NCBI RefSeq assembly: GCF_900129795.1 | Contig: NZ_FQWW01000006.1 | Coordinates: 356,861 to 420,860, forward strand | DNA length: 64,000 bases | Source: Flavobacterium sp. CF108 | Lineage (GTDB): Bacteria; Bacteroidota; Bacteroidia; Flavobacteriales; Flavobacteriaceae | Direction of reading: 5' to 3' | Shown here: one piece after another, positions 34,200 through 43,205 of the stretch | Numbering within the stretch: the stretch's first letter is position 1 | Layout of the letters: each line of letters opens with the position of its first letter | Translations under genes and position numbers: made by a program | Notes under the pieces: model-generated | The model's database searches: none | The model's input: only the letters and a program-made list of their open reading frames with translations | What the model was told of the DNA's origin: nothing

Positions 34200-34754
34200 T
34201 TAGTTTTTAGGATCTATTTTTGTAATTAATTGTTGTAAAATCAACTGCCCTTCTTCCCAATATCTTAAATCAGAGTCTGAGTTAATATGTCCTTGTTCAC
34301 CAACATTTACAAAATCACTTCCCCATTTTTCGGCAAAATATTGTTTTCTTTCGAATAACGCATACGGATCATTTTCGCTCGCCACAACTATCGACGGAAA
34401 AGGCAATTTATAAAGCGGCATAGGAGAAAAATTTCTAATAATATCTGGCGTATGTTCCGGCGAATCAACATCGGCAGGAGCGACTAATAAAGCACCAATA
34501 ATATTTTTATTAGAATTGTTTTCTGCCCAATGTAAAACTAAAGAAACGGCAAGACTGTGTGCTACTAAAATCGTTGGACTTTCTAATTTAGAAACAGCTT
34601 CGTTTAAGCGAGCAATCCAATCTTCGCGAACAGGTTCGTCCCAATTATCCTGAACTAAACGAATTGAATTTTTAAATTTTTCATGCCAAAAGGTCTGCCA
34701 GTGTTTCTCTCCAGAATTTCCTAATCCCGGTAAAATTAAAAGTTGTGTTTCCAT
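34200..34754 (-). CDS. RBBP9/YdeN-family serine hydrolase
   Basis: A 184-residue compact alpha/beta hydrolase of the RBBP9/YdeN family. The opening LILPGLGNSGEKHWQTFWH (about 6-24) is diagnostic; the nucleophile elbow is VAHSLAV (Ser about 67), the acid is in ASENDPYA and the His in GEQGHINSDS. It is cytoplasmic; substrates are unknown. The secreted hydrolase gene lies 18 bp upstream on the same strand, so they may be co-transcribed. Confidence 0.9.
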   Translation of the reverse strand: METQLLILPGLGNSGEKHWQTFWHEKFKNSIRLVQDNWDEPVREDWIARLNEAVSKLESPTILVAHSLAVSLVLHWAENNSNKNIIGALLVAPADVDSPEHTPDIIRNFSPMPLYKLPFPSIVVASENDPYALFERKQYFAEKWGSDFVNVGEQGHINSDSDLRYWEEGQLILQQLITKIDPKN

Positions 34755-34772
34755 TGCCGTGGAATTATATGT

Positions 34773-35603
34773 TTATTTCTTATTTTGTTTTTCTTTTAAA
34801 ATTCGGTTGACCTCGTTTACCAATAACGGAAAACCAGGTTCAGTCATTCCGTGGCCGTAGCCGTCTAATTCGTAAAGTTTAGTCTGTGTATGACCGACTA
34901 GTTTCATCATTCTAGCCATATATGCGTTTTCTTCATATCGGCCTAACATTTCCAGTTCACGATCCCCTGTAATCAATAAAAGCGGCGGAGCATCGGCGCG
35001 AACGTGGTATAAAGGTGCAAAAGCATCAATTGTAGGTTGTTTTTCCGGGATTCCGTTTTCTCTTCTCACTTCAAAATGCGTAATACATTGTCCGCTAAAC
35101 GGAATAAGTCCCGCAATTTTATTAGCATCAATTCCTTCTTTTTGCAGCCATTTTTTATCTAAACCAATCATCATTCCTAAATATCCTCCAGCAGAATGAC
35201 CAGAAACGAATATTAAAGAAGAATCACCGCCATAATTGCTGATATTATTAAATGCCCAGGCAACAGCCGCTGCAGCATCTTCAATTGCTTTAATAGTTTT
35301 TGCTTTTGGAGACAATCTATAATTTACGCCAATAATGGCATAACCTTTATTTTTTAAAGCTTCGGGAATTTCTTTATTTCCACCAGTTAAACCTCCGCCA
35401 TGAAACCAAACAATTGTAGCAAAGCCTTTTGTGTTTTTTGGATAATAAATATCCAGAACACATCTTTCGTTAATGTAACTGTCGGATTTATTTATTTCTG
35501 ATGAATAATACTGAATATTTGATTTTGTTTCATATTCTGTTTTTTGAGCAGATGCTGAAAAAGTAATCAAAATGAAACTAAGTAATAGAATTAATTTTTT
35601 CAT
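34773..35603 (-). CDS. Secreted carboxylesterase-like alpha/beta hydrolase
   Basis: A 276-residue exported hydrolase (signal ILLLSFILITFSASAQ) of the BD-FAE/hormone-sensitive-lipase-like type: oxyanion motif WFHGGGLTGG (about 65-74), nucleophile elbow SGHSAGGY (Ser near 137), acid in ITGDRE and His in GYGHGM. Such enzymes deacetylate small esters or polysaccharides. It is probably the first gene of a pair with the YdeN-like hydrolase. Confidence 0.85.
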   Translation of the reverse strand: MKKLILLLSFILITFSASAQKTEYETKSNIQYYSSEINKSDSYINERCVLDIYYPKNTKGFATIVWFHGGGLTGGNKEIPEALKNKGYAIIGVNYRLSPKAKTIKAIEDAAAAVAWAFNNISNYGGDSSLIFVSGHSAGGYLGMMIGLDKKWLQKEGIDANKIAGLIPFSGQCITHFEVRRENGIPEKQPTIDAFAPLYHVRADAPPLLLITGDRELEMLGRYEENAYMARMMKLVGHTQTKLYELDGYGHGMTEPGFPLLVNEVNRILKEKQNKK

Positions 35604-35688
35604 TTTATAAGAGTTTGAATAAATCTAAAATCTAAAGTCTGAAATCTAAAATAATTCATCTCGACTAAAATTATAGAATTTAAATATA

Positions 35689-35724
35689 TAAAAAAAGTCC
35701 AAAAATGCTGCACATATTGGACTT
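35689..35724 (-). terminator. Intrinsic terminator of the DUF3276 gene
   Basis: On the minus strand AAGTCCAA / TTGGACTT flank a 14-base loop and a run of seven T follows, 26 bp after the DUF3276 stop. Confidence 0.8.
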
Positions 35725-35749
35725 GAACTTTTAGAAAAGTTATATAAGA

Positions 35750-36133
35750 TTAAATATCGTCAAAATCAATATCAGTAAAGCTAGATCTTGGTGTTTCTGC
35801 TTTATCAGAACCGTATTCTTTTTTAAAATCTTTTTGATGTCTTTCAGAGATTACTTCTTCACCCTTGTGGTTCAAAACGTATGAAGTCATCTCTTCTAGT
35901 ATTTCAGCAAAAGCACTAAAATCTTCTTTGTATAAATAAATTTTGTGTTTTTTAAAGTGAAAAGAACCATCTTCTTCTGTAAACTTTTTGCTTTCGGTAA
36001 TCGTGATATAGTAATCGTCAGCCTTAGTAGCTCTCACATCAAAGAAATAAGTTCTTCTTCCTGCTCGTAATACTTTAGAAAAAATCTCTTCTTTTTCTAA
36101 CATGTCATTTTCTCTCATAATACGTTCTATCAT
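35750..36133 (-). CDS. DUF3276 (PUR-family) nucleic-acid-binding protein
   Basis: A 127-residue protein of the DUF3276/PUR family, bacterial homologues of the Pur-alpha DNA/RNA-binding fold. Conserved parts are IFSKVLRAGRRTYFFDVRAT (about 17-36), DYYITITESKK (about 40-50) and KIYLYKEDF (about 64-72), forming the beta-beta-beta-beta-alpha unit. The acidic tail ends FTDIDFDDI. Its cellular role is not established. It is a single transcription unit with its own terminator. Confidence 0.85.
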   Translation of the reverse strand: MIERIMRENDMLEKEEIFSKVLRAGRRTYFFDVRATKADDYYITITESKKFTEEDGSFHFKKHKIYLYKEDFSAFAEILEEMTSYVLNHKGEEVISERHQKDFKKEYGSDKAETPRSSFTDIDFDDI

Positions 36134-36187
36134 TTTTGGTAATTAATAGTACTCAAAAATCATAAAAATTTATCGATTACGCAACAA

Positions 36188-37966
36188 TTAAAGTAATTCT
36201 TTTTCCGAAAGTTGTTTTAAATATAACGATGCATAGTAACCTTCCTGATTTATTAATTGATTATGAGAGCCTTGTTGAATGATTTCGCCATCCTCAATAA
36301 TGATGATTTTGTCGGCATTTTTGGCAGAAGACACTCGGTGACTGACAATTATAGTGGTTTTATTCTTACAAAATTCAAACAAATTATGTAGGATAGTTTC
36401 CTCAGTTTCGGTATCAACTGCAGACAAACAATCATCAAAAAGTAAAATCGCCGGATTTTTTATAATGGCTCTCGCGATCGATACACGCTGCTTTTGTCCG
36501 CCGGAAAGTGTAATTCCTCTTTCTCCTAAAATAGTGTCATATTGTTTGTTAAATGCAATGATATTATCATGAACGACAGCATTTTTTGCAGCTTCAATAA
36601 CTTCTTCGTCAGTAGCATTTTGGTTTCCGAATTTGATGTTATTTTTAATTGTATCCGAAAACAAGAAAGCATCCTGCGGAACAATTCCGATGCTGTTTCT
36701 TAAATCATTTAAATTTAAAGAACTGATTTCGTTTTGATCAATTGTAATCCTTCCATCAGTAACATCGTAAAGACGAGAAATCAGAGATAAAATGGTAGAT
36801 TTTCCGGAACCTGTTTTTCCTAAAATCGCCAGCGTTTCTCCTTTTTTTACCGTGAAACTTACATTTTTTAAAGCTTCGATATTAGTGTCTTCATACGTAT
36901 AACTTACGTTTTCAAAAGCAATTGAACCTTGTATATCTGATGAATTTTGATTGTTATTTTTAATCTCCGGTTCAATTTTCAAAAATTCATTTAAACGTTT
37001 TTGAGAAGCCTCTGCTTCCTGAACCATAGATGAAACCCATCCAAGAGAAGCAACAGGCCAGGTTAACATATTTACGTATAAAATAAATTCGGCAATTGTA
37101 CCAATATTCGGGATCGTTCCGTTGATGTACATAACACCTCCAAAATAAATTACAACCAAATTACTGATTCCGATTAGGGCAATCATCAAAGGCCCAAACA
37201 GCGACTGAACTTTGGCTAGATCTAAACTCTTGCGTTTACTTTCTTCGGAAAGATTTATCATATTATTTTGATGCTGATTCTCTAAAGAATAAGCTTTGAT
37301 AACTCTAATTCCTGAAAATATTTCCTGAGTAAAACTCGAAACCTTAGATAAATACTGCTGAAAAGTAGTGCTTCGTTTATTGATTTCTGAACTTAATTTG
37401 AAAATACAATAAGACAAAATTGGCAGCGGAAGAATCGTATATAAAGTTAATAAAGGCGAAACATTATACATATATAATATTACGATCGCAAAACGAATAA
37501 ACGTATTTATAGTATACATTACCGCCGGGCCTACATACATACGAACTTTAGAAACGTCTTCACTGATTCTGTTCATTAAATCTCCAGTACGGTTTTGTTT
37601 ATAGAAATTTTGAGAAAGGTTTTCGTATTGTCTAAAAACCTCATTTTTTAAATCAAACTCAATATGGCGCGACATTACGATTAAAGTCTGGCGCATTAAA
37701 AAAGTTAAGAATCCTCCAACAATTGCACTCCCCGTGATTAAGAGTACGTTATGAATTAATTCCTGCTGATAATAGTCTACAAGCATAGATGATTTTTTAT
37801 CGGCATCAGATAGTTTTAAAAACTTTTCGATAATGTCAAAAGAGTGGCTAACCAGCTTTGGAGTAAATAAAAAGAATATTTGTGCGATTATGGTGATTAA
37901 AATTCCGAGAGAAAAACTGAATTTATATTTAATGAAATATTTGTTTAAATAGCTTAATTCTTTCAT
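36188..37966 (-). CDS. ABC transporter, fused permease/ATPase (MsbA/YheI-type)
   Basis: A 592-residue half-transporter: six membrane segments in the first ~320 residues and one ATPase domain. Walker A is LGKTGSGKST (about 384-393), the signature is LSGGQKQR, and the H-loop is IVSHR. Walker B reads LLFDDCLSAVD: the usual catalytic Glu is Asp, as in the YheI/DDxLSAVD subgroup of exporters that often work as heterodimers. No second half-transporter gene is next to it. It probably exports lipids or drugs. Confidence 0.9.
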   Translation of the reverse strand: MKELSYLNKYFIKYKFSFSLGILITIIAQIFFLFTPKLVSHSFDIIEKFLKLSDADKKSSMLVDYYQQELIHNVLLITGSAIVGGFLTFLMRQTLIVMSRHIEFDLKNEVFRQYENLSQNFYKQNRTGDLMNRISEDVSKVRMYVGPAVMYTINTFIRFAIVILYMYNVSPLLTLYTILPLPILSYCIFKLSSEINKRSTTFQQYLSKVSSFTQEIFSGIRVIKAYSLENQHQNNMINLSEESKRKSLDLAKVQSLFGPLMIALIGISNLVVIYFGGVMYINGTIPNIGTIAEFILYVNMLTWPVASLGWVSSMVQEAEASQKRLNEFLKIEPEIKNNNQNSSDIQGSIAFENVSYTYEDTNIEALKNVSFTVKKGETLAILGKTGSGKSTILSLISRLYDVTDGRITIDQNEISSLNLNDLRNSIGIVPQDAFLFSDTIKNNIKFGNQNATDEEVIEAAKNAVVHDNIIAFNKQYDTILGERGITLSGGQKQRVSIARAIIKNPAILLFDDCLSAVDTETEETILHNLFEFCKNKTTIIVSHRVSSAKNADKIIIIEDGEIIQQGSHNQLINQEGYYASLYLKQLSEKELL

Positions 37967-38112
37967 TTTTTTAAGAGATTCGATATTGACTTGATTTAAT
38001 TTTATGAATTATACTTAATTAAAAGTATAATAAAATGCAATCTAATCAAAATAAATATTTTGTATAATTGTTATTTTAAAGATAAAAAATTAGCACATGT
38101 ATATTTTTTGTT

Positions 38113-38120
38113 TATGTTTG
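38113..38120 (+). promoter_or_regulatory. Candidate -7 promoter element of the leucine dehydrogenase gene
   Basis: TATGTTTG matches TAnnTTTG, 50 bases before the ATG. No spaced -33 is evident. Confidence 0.4.
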
Positions 38121-38170
38121 AGTTGTCTTTTTGACAAATTCATAATTTTAAACAACTAAATAGTAACGCT

Positions 38171-39277
38171 ATGGATGCAACTTTCGCAACTGGAAAGGAA
38201 CTTCAAAAAATGGATCCTGTTTTTGGTCAATTATCTTTTGACGATCACGAACAAATTGTATTTTGCAATGACAAAGATACAGGTTTAAAAGCAATTATTG
38301 GTATTCATAATTCAGTTATGGGGCCAGCTTTAGGAGGTACTAGAATGTGGAATTACAATACGGAATGGGAAGCTTTAAACGATGTTTTGCGTCTTTCAAG
38401 AGGTATGACTTATAAATCTGCGATTACCGGTTTAAATATTGGTGGCGGAAAAGCAGTAATTATTGGTGATGCTAAAACGCAGAAAACTCCTGAGTTGATG
38501 CGTAAGTTTGGTGAGTTTGTTCACTCTTTAAGCGGAAGATATATTACAGCTGAAGATGTTGGAATGGAGACTAAAGACATGGACACTGTAAGAGATGTAA
38601 CGCCTTATGTTACTGGAATTTCTGAAGAAAGAGGCGGATCTGGAAATCCTTCTCCTGTAACAGCTTACGGAGTTTATTTAGGAATGAAAGCTGCTGCTAA
38701 AAGTCAGTTTGGTACTGATGTTTTAGACGGTAAAAAAGTTTTGGTTCAGGGAATTGGACACGTGGGTGAAGCTTTGGTTGAGTATTTAACTAAAGAAGGA
38801 GCTCAGGTAACGATTACTGATATTAACGAAGAAAAATTATATCAGGTTGCTTCAAAATACAATGCAGCAATTTATACTGGTGAAGATTTATATACAGCAG
38901 ATGTTGATATCTATGCGCCTTGCGCAATGGGAGCAACAATTAATGACGATACAGTAAACAAAATTAAAGCTAAAGTTATTGCTGGAGCAGCAAATAACCA
39001 ATTAGCTGATGAAAATGTTCACGGGCCAAGATTACAGGAAAGAGGAATTTTATATGCTCCTGATTTCTTGATCAACGCTGGTGGAATCATCAATGTTTAT
39101 GCTGAATTAGAGCATTATGGAAAAGCTGAAATCATGGCTAAAACCGAAAATATCTACAACACTACTTTAGAAATTATCGATTATGCTGTGAAAAACGGCA
39201 TGACAACTCACAAAGCGGCACTTACAATTGCTCAAAATCGTATCGATGCGAGAAAAATTGAAAACGCTAAGAAGTAA
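38171..39277 (+). CDS. Leucine (branched-chain/aromatic amino acid) dehydrogenase
   Basis: A 368-residue NAD-dependent amino-acid dehydrogenase of the Leu/Phe/Val type, catalysing reversible oxidative deamination of leucine-like residues and feeding branched-chain fatty acid synthesis. Features: HNSVMGPALGGTRMW (about 47-61), the catalytic Lys region SAITGLNIGGGKAVI (about 84-98), AEDVGM, and the NAD-binding VQGIGHVGEALVEYL (about 193-207). It is flanked by its own promoter and a terminator. Confidence 0.92.
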   Translation: MDATFATGKELQKMDPVFGQLSFDDHEQIVFCNDKDTGLKAIIGIHNSVMGPALGGTRMWNYNTEWEALNDVLRLSRGMTYKSAITGLNIGGGKAVIIGDAKTQKTPELMRKFGEFVHSLSGRYITAEDVGMETKDMDTVRDVTPYVTGISEERGGSGNPSPVTAYGVYLGMKAAAKSQFGTDVLDGKKVLVQGIGHVGEALVEYLTKEGAQVTITDINEEKLYQVASKYNAAIYTGEDLYTADVDIYAPCAMGATINDDTVNKIKAKVIAGAANNQLADENVHGPRLQERGILYAPDFLINAGGIINVYAELEHYGKAEIMAKTENIYNTTLEIIDYAVKNGMTTHKAALTIAQNRIDARKIENAKK

Positions 39278-39324
39278 TTAGTGTTCAGTGTTCACTTTTT
39301 TTAGTGTTCAGTTATAGTATTCAG

Positions 39325-39364
39325 TCTCAGTTTACAGTTTGGTCTGTAAACTGAGATTTTTTTT
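39325..39364 (+). terminator. Intrinsic terminator of the leucine dehydrogenase gene
   Basis: A 13-bp stem TCTCAGTTTACAG / CTGTAAACTGAGA with a six-base loop is followed by eight T. It lies in a patch of AGTGTTCAGT/ACTGAACACT repeat phrases (39282-39450). Confidence 0.9.
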
Positions 39365-39499
39365 ATCAGTATCTAAGACTGAACACTAAATACTGATAAC
39401 TGACCACTGATAATTAAAACAGGCCATTAAATTCTGAAAACTGACCACTAAAACCATGACTTTTTTGCGAATAAATTTTAAAATATGCCTTAAAAGTTA

Positions 39500-39507
39500 T
39501 ACTTTTG
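39500..39507 (+). promoter_or_regulatory. Candidate -7 promoter element of nusB
   Basis: TACTTTTG (TAnnTTTG) lies 28 bases before the GTG start. Confidence 0.5.
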
Positions 39508-39535
39508 CAGACTAATTTTTAAATGTTCTTACAAG

Positions 39536-40480
39536 GTGGTAAATAGAAGACACATACGCGTTAAAGTCATGCAATCCATTTATGCAATGCACCAAAGCGG
39601 TTCTGATAATATGGAAAAAGAAGAGAAGTTTCTTTTTTACAGTATTGATAATATTCAGGACTTATATCTTATAATGCTTTCTTCATTGATTGAAATTTGC
39701 AAAAAAGAATCAGTATTCTTGCATTTGTCAAGCAAAAAACATCTTGCTACTGCAGCAGAACGTAATCCGAACGAGAAGTTCATCAAAAACAAAATCTTTC
39801 AGCTTCTTGCCGAAAGTAATTCCCTTAGCATCGCTTTAGAAAACCGTAAAATCAACAACTGGTCATTAAACGACGATTATATCATTTTGCTTTTAAATGA
39901 TATTAAAGCAAGCGATTTGTACAAAAAATATATGAGCAATAATGTCAATACTTTTGAAGAAGACAAACAATTTATTGCTGATTTATTTGCTGAGGTTATT
40001 GTTCCAAATGATAAATTATACGAGTATTTAGAGGATGATAAATTGACTTGGGTTGATGATATTCCGGTTGTAAATACACATATCATTAAACAATTAAAAG
40101 CAATTAAAACCGAAGATCCAGACGATTTTAGAGTTCCTAAATTGTACAAAGATGTTGAGGATAAAGATTTTGCTAAAGATTTATTTAGAAGAACAGTTTT
40201 AAACGAAGCTGTTTTAGCAAAAGAATACGATGATAAAACGCCAAACTGGGACAGCGAAAGGATTGCAGAAATCGATACAATTATTTTGAAAATGGCAATT
40301 TGCGAATTCTTGAAATTCCCTTCAATTCCTGTAAAAGTAACTCTTAACGAATATTTAGAAATTGCAAAAGAGTATTCTACACCAAAAAGTAGTATTTTTA
40401 TCAACGGAATTTTAGATAATCTTGTAAAAGAACTTACCGCTAATAAAAAGATGGTAAAAGTTGGTAGAGGGTTAATGTAA
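39536..40480 (+). CDS. nusB: Transcription antitermination factor NusB, extended form
   Basis: NusB with NusE (S10) binds boxA of rRNA leaders for antitermination. The canonical NusB is ~140 residues; here 314. The NusB-like domain is C-terminal (about 185-305: FAKDLFRRTVLNEAVLAKEY, IDTIILKMAICEFLKFPSIP and VTLNEYLEIAKEYSTPKSSI). The N-terminal ~170 residues open with the NusB-like RRHIRVKVMQSIYAMHQSG and a long helical insertion. This enlarged form is usual in flavobacteria. The start is GTG at 39536, since no in-frame ATG precedes RRHIRVKV. yajC follows after 189 bp. Confidence 0.9.
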   Translation: MVNRRHIRVKVMQSIYAMHQSGSDNMEKEEKFLFYSIDNIQDLYLIMLSSLIEICKKESVFLHLSSKKHLATAAERNPNEKFIKNKIFQLLAESNSLSIALENRKINNWSLNDDYIILLLNDIKASDLYKKYMSNNVNTFEEDKQFIADLFAEVIVPNDKLYEYLEDDKLTWVDDIPVVNTHIIKQLKAIKTEDPDDFRVPKLYKDVEDKDFAKDLFRRTVLNEAVLAKEYDDKTPNWDSERIAEIDTIILKMAICEFLKFPSIPVKVTLNEYLEIAKEYSTPKSSIFINGILDNLVKELTANKKMVKVGRGLM

Positions 40481-40500
40481 ATTTAAATAATCAATTTTTT

Positions 40501-40628
40501 TAAATTCCAAATTCCAATTAACTTTGTGTCACTCTGAGCGAAGTCGAAGAGCATTCAAAGACGGATAGGATTTAGTAAAGTTGAATTTAAAAAAAAATAA
40601 TAATGTCACTCTGAGCGAAATCGAAGAG
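40501..40628. repeat. Interspersed repeat phrases between nusB and yajC
   Basis: An AAATTCCAAATTCCAAT phrase (about 40503-40518) is followed by two direct copies of TGTCACTCTGAGCGAAGTCG+AAGAG (40527-40551 and 40604-40628, the second with one change). A diverged inverted copy of the latter lies at about 63.82 kb. No hairpin forms from direct copies; the role is unknown. Confidence 0.75.
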
Positions 40629-40669
40629 AAAAAAATATTAATAATAAATCAAAAAACAGAATTTAAATT

Positions 40670-40945
40670 ATGGGACAATTAACTCAATTTGCGCCATTTC
40701 TATTAATGTTTGTGGTAATCTATTTCTTCATGATCAGACCACAGCAAAAAAGAGCAAAAAACGAAAAAGAATTTGAAAGCGGCCTAAAAGTAGGTGATAA
40801 AATAGTTACTAAAAGTGGTTTCCACGGTAAAATTGCTGAATTAGCAGAAACTACTGTTGTAATCGAAACGATGTCAGGTAAATTAAAATTAGAGCGTTCT
40901 GCTATTTCTTTAGAATTAAGCGCTGCTTTGAATAAAAAGGCTTAG
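40670..40945 (+). CDS. yajC: Preprotein translocase accessory subunit YajC
   Basis: A 91-residue YajC, the small SecDF-associated inner-membrane protein. One membrane segment (LLMFVVIYFFMI, about 12-23) is followed by the diagnostic RPQQKRAKNE (about 24-33) and the cytoplasmic domain GLKVGDKIVTKSGFHGKIAE (about 40-59). The nusB-yajC order is common in flavobacteria. Confidence 0.95.
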   Translation: MGQLTQFAPFLLMFVVIYFFMIRPQQKRAKNEKEFESGLKVGDKIVTKSGFHGKIAELAETTVVIETMSGKLKLERSAISLELSAALNKKA

Positions 40946-40970
40946 GCTTTTTTAAAATTGCAATATTTTA

Positions 40971-41009
40971 AAATCCCAAATTCCAAATATGGAGTTTGGG
41001 ATTTTTTTT
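40971..41009 (+). terminator. Intrinsic terminator of yajC
   Basis: AAATCCCAAATTCCA pairs with TGGAGTTTGGGATTT (one mismatch) and is followed by T8. The stem is made of the AAATTCCAAATTCC repeat phrase, so a repeat has been used as the terminator. Confidence 0.85.
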
Positions 41010-41027
41010 GTTTATGCTAAGCGTGTG

Positions 41028-41122
41028 GTCATTGCGAGGAACGAAGCAATCTCACGATGCTTATCACAAATGCTTATCACTAATGTTCATGTTAGTGCGG
41101 TTGCTTCGTTCCTCGCAATGAC
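41028..41122. repeat. GTCATTGCGAGGAACGAAGC inverted repeat
   Basis: The arms, 22 bp each (41028-41049 and 41101-41122), are perfect complements, with about 50 bp between. The phrase GTCATTGCGAGGAACGAAGC is a widespread interspersed repeat of bacterial genomes. A further short inverted repeat TTGTCAAAG...CTTTGACAA follows at about 41149-41175, and a TTTGGAATTTGGAATTT phrase leads to 41220. Confidence 0.9.
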
Positions 41123-41220
41123 AATACTTTGCGTAAAGAAAAAACCCTTGTCAAAGTTTAAACCTTTGACAAAGGTCTCGTATAGTTTGGAATTTGGAAT
41201 TTAAAAAAATTGAAATTTAA

Positions 41221-41781
41221 TTACCTGTATTTATCATTCAACCCAATATTCCCTAAAATCATTGGAATCACTTTTTCAATTCTCGAAAGTTTTGTTTTTT
41301 CCTGTTTAGCAGTTTCAATATATTCTAAAAACTCGTATTGTTTATAAGGGCTAAACTTTTCAAAAGCTGCTGTCAAAGCCGGATTTTTAACCATTTCTGC
41401 ATTAAGAAGTTCAGAAACTATAGCTTCTTTTTTTGAAGGTTTAATGATTTTTCCCTGCTTTTCATTTTCAATAGCTTCTAAGATATATTCTAAAATTTCT
41501 TTTTCGTTTATTTCCTCTTTTGAAGAAAAACGCCATTGACGCAAGGATTTTGTAACTTCTTCCTGAGCATTGATAAGTTTCTTTTTATCATCTTTCAGGA
41601 AAACACCATTAAAGAACCAAATCGCAAAATAATCTTTAAAACCTCCTAAACCAATGACATTTTTTTTCTCGTAAACATAAACCGGACCGCCCCATTTTGT
41701 GGTTTCTGTCAGTTCGGTTTTGTCAATAATAGCTTTAAGAAGAAGTAATTCTTCTTCCCATTTACCGCTATATTTCCACAT
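41221..41781 (-). CDS. YdeI/OmpD-associated (DUF1801-OmdA) family protein
   Basis: A 186-residue protein joining a DUF1801-like domain (KWEEELLLLKAIIDKTELTE, TKWGGPVYVYEKKNVIGLGG, FKDYFAIWFFNGVFLKD) to the C-terminal OmdA helix pair (FEKFSPYKQYEFLEYIETAK, about 140-159, then a basic tail). Family function is unknown. The ATG at 41781 fits the domain start; an alternative TTG at 41808 directly abuts the pepT stop codon and would add nine residues. It is co-transcribed with pepT. Confidence 0.82.
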   Translation of the reverse strand: MWKYSGKWEEELLLLKAIIDKTELTETTKWGGPVYVYEKKNVIGLGGFKDYFAIWFFNGVFLKDDKKKLINAQEEVTKSLRQWRFSSKEEINEKEILEYILEAIENEKQGKIIKPSKKEAIVSELLNAEMVKNPALTAAFEKFSPYKQYEFLEYIETAKQEKTKLSRIEKVIPMILGNIGLNDKYR

Positions 41782-41808
41782 GCCTTTATTTTCAGAAGCT
41801 GATTCCAA

Positions 41809-43086
41809 TTATTTTTTCGCTTTAGATTTTTCGTTTACATCAAAAATACCCTGAATTGCTGTAAGTTCAGCAATTTTTACAATAACATCAGTTGCTTTTT
41901 GAATACTTTCTGCCGGAACATATTCGTATTTTCCGTGGAAGTTGTGTCCACCTGCAAATATATTCGGACAAGGTAATCCCATGTATGATAATTGAGATCC
42001 GTCTGTACCGCCGCGAATAGGTTTTATAATTGGTTTGATGTTCAATTCTCGCATTGCTTTTTCGGCAATATCCACAATATGTTTTACCGGAAGCACTTTT
42101 TCCTTCATATTATAATACTGATCTCTAACTTCAGTAGTAACAATATCTTCGCCGAATTGTTTAGCAAATTTCTTATTGATTTTTTTGGCAATTTTTCCAA
42201 TTAAATCTTTTCGTTTTTCAAACTTGCTTTTATTATGATCACGGATAATTAATTCTAAAACGGTTTCTTCAATACTTCCCGTTAAATGATGAACGTGGAA
42301 AAAACCTTCGTAACCTTTTGTTTCCTGTGGCGTTTCACCTTTTGGAAGTTCATTAATAAACTCATTTGCAATCAACATTGAGTTGATCATTTTTCCTTTT
42401 GCATAACCAGGATGAACACTTTTTCCTTTAAAAGTAATTTTAGCTCCGGCAGCATTAAAATTTTCATATTCTAATTCGCCAATCTGACTTCCGTCCATAG
42501 TATAAGCCCATTGAGCACCAAATTTTTCAACATCAAAATGATGCGCGCCGCGTCCAATTTCTTCATCGGGAGTAAAACCAATTCTGATTTTTCCGTGTTT
42601 AATTTCCGGATGCTGGATTAAGTATTCCATTGCCGAAACAATCTCCGTAATTCCGGCTTTATCATCGGCACCTAACAAAGTAGTTCCATCAGTTGTAATG
42701 ATTGTCTGCCCTTTATATTGTAATAAATCTTTAAAATAATTAGGAGAAAGAACGATGTTTTTCTCAGCGTTTAAAACAATATCTTTTCCGTCGTAATTCT
42801 CTACAATCTGTGGTTTTACATTTGCACCGCTAAAATCCGGAGAAGTGTCGAAGTGAGAAACAAACCCAATTGTAGGTACTTCGTAATCAACATTACTTGG
42901 CAGTGTTGCCATAATGTAAGCTTTGTCATCTATTGTAACATCTGTTAAACCAATTGTTTTTAGTTCTTCAACTAATTTATTGGCAAGATTCCACTGTTTT
43001 TCTGTACTTGGGGTTGTTTTTGAATTCGGGTCTGATTCAGTATCAATTGTTACATAACTGATAAAACGATCAATGATATGTTGCAT
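41809..43086 (-). CDS. pepT: Peptidase T (tripeptide aminopeptidase)
   Basis: A 425-residue M20 zinc aminopeptidase that removes the N-terminal residue of tripeptides in the cytosol. Metal and catalytic residues are in GFVSHFDTSPD (His about 79), LLGADDKAGI (Asp about 142), TPDEEIGRGA (Glu-Glu about 174-175), YTMDGSQIGELEYENF and the late AGGHNFHGKYE. The length is as expected. It is followed without a gap by the YdeI-like gene. Confidence 0.95.
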   Translation of the reverse strand: MQHIIDRFISYVTIDTESDPNSKTTPSTEKQWNLANKLVEELKTIGLTDVTIDDKAYIMATLPSNVDYEVPTIGFVSHFDTSPDFSGANVKPQIVENYDGKDIVLNAEKNIVLSPNYFKDLLQYKGQTIITTDGTTLLGADDKAGITEIVSAMEYLIQHPEIKHGKIRIGFTPDEEIGRGAHHFDVEKFGAQWAYTMDGSQIGELEYENFNAAGAKITFKGKSVHPGYAKGKMINSMLIANEFINELPKGETPQETKGYEGFFHVHHLTGSIEETVLELIIRDHNKSKFEKRKDLIGKIAKKINKKFAKQFGEDIVTTEVRDQYYNMKEKVLPVKHIVDIAEKAMRELNIKPIIKPIRGGTDGSQLSYMGLPCPNIFAGGHNFHGKYEYVPAESIQKATDVIVKIAELTAIQGIFDVNEKSKAKK

Positions 43087-43102
43087 TTCTTTTTATTTTT
43101 AG

Positions 43103-43110
43103 CAAATATA
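43103..43110 (-). promoter_or_regulatory. Candidate -7 promoter element of pepT
   Basis: The minus strand reads TATATTTG (TAnnTTTG), 16 bases before the pepT ATG. Confidence 0.5.
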
Positions 43111-43155
43111 GACATTTTTTTTAGCAGGTAAATTTGCGGTTTACCTTCAAAAATA

Positions 43156-43188
43156 AAAAAAGGATTCTGTTTTTGAGAATCCTTTTTT
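43156..43188 (-). terminator. Intrinsic terminator of the FGE-like gene
   Basis: AAAAAAGGATTCT pairs with AGAATCCTTTTTT around a short loop, 17 bp after the stop; it is symmetrical and T-rich on the minus strand. Confidence 0.88.
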
Positions 43189-43205
43189 ATGGTAACTTTT
43201 ATCTT

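Noticed and set aside
39877..40404. A 175-codon ORF antisense to nusB
   Set aside because: It lies wholly inside nusB on the opposite strand and has no recognisable domain; a shadow of AT-rich coding sequence.
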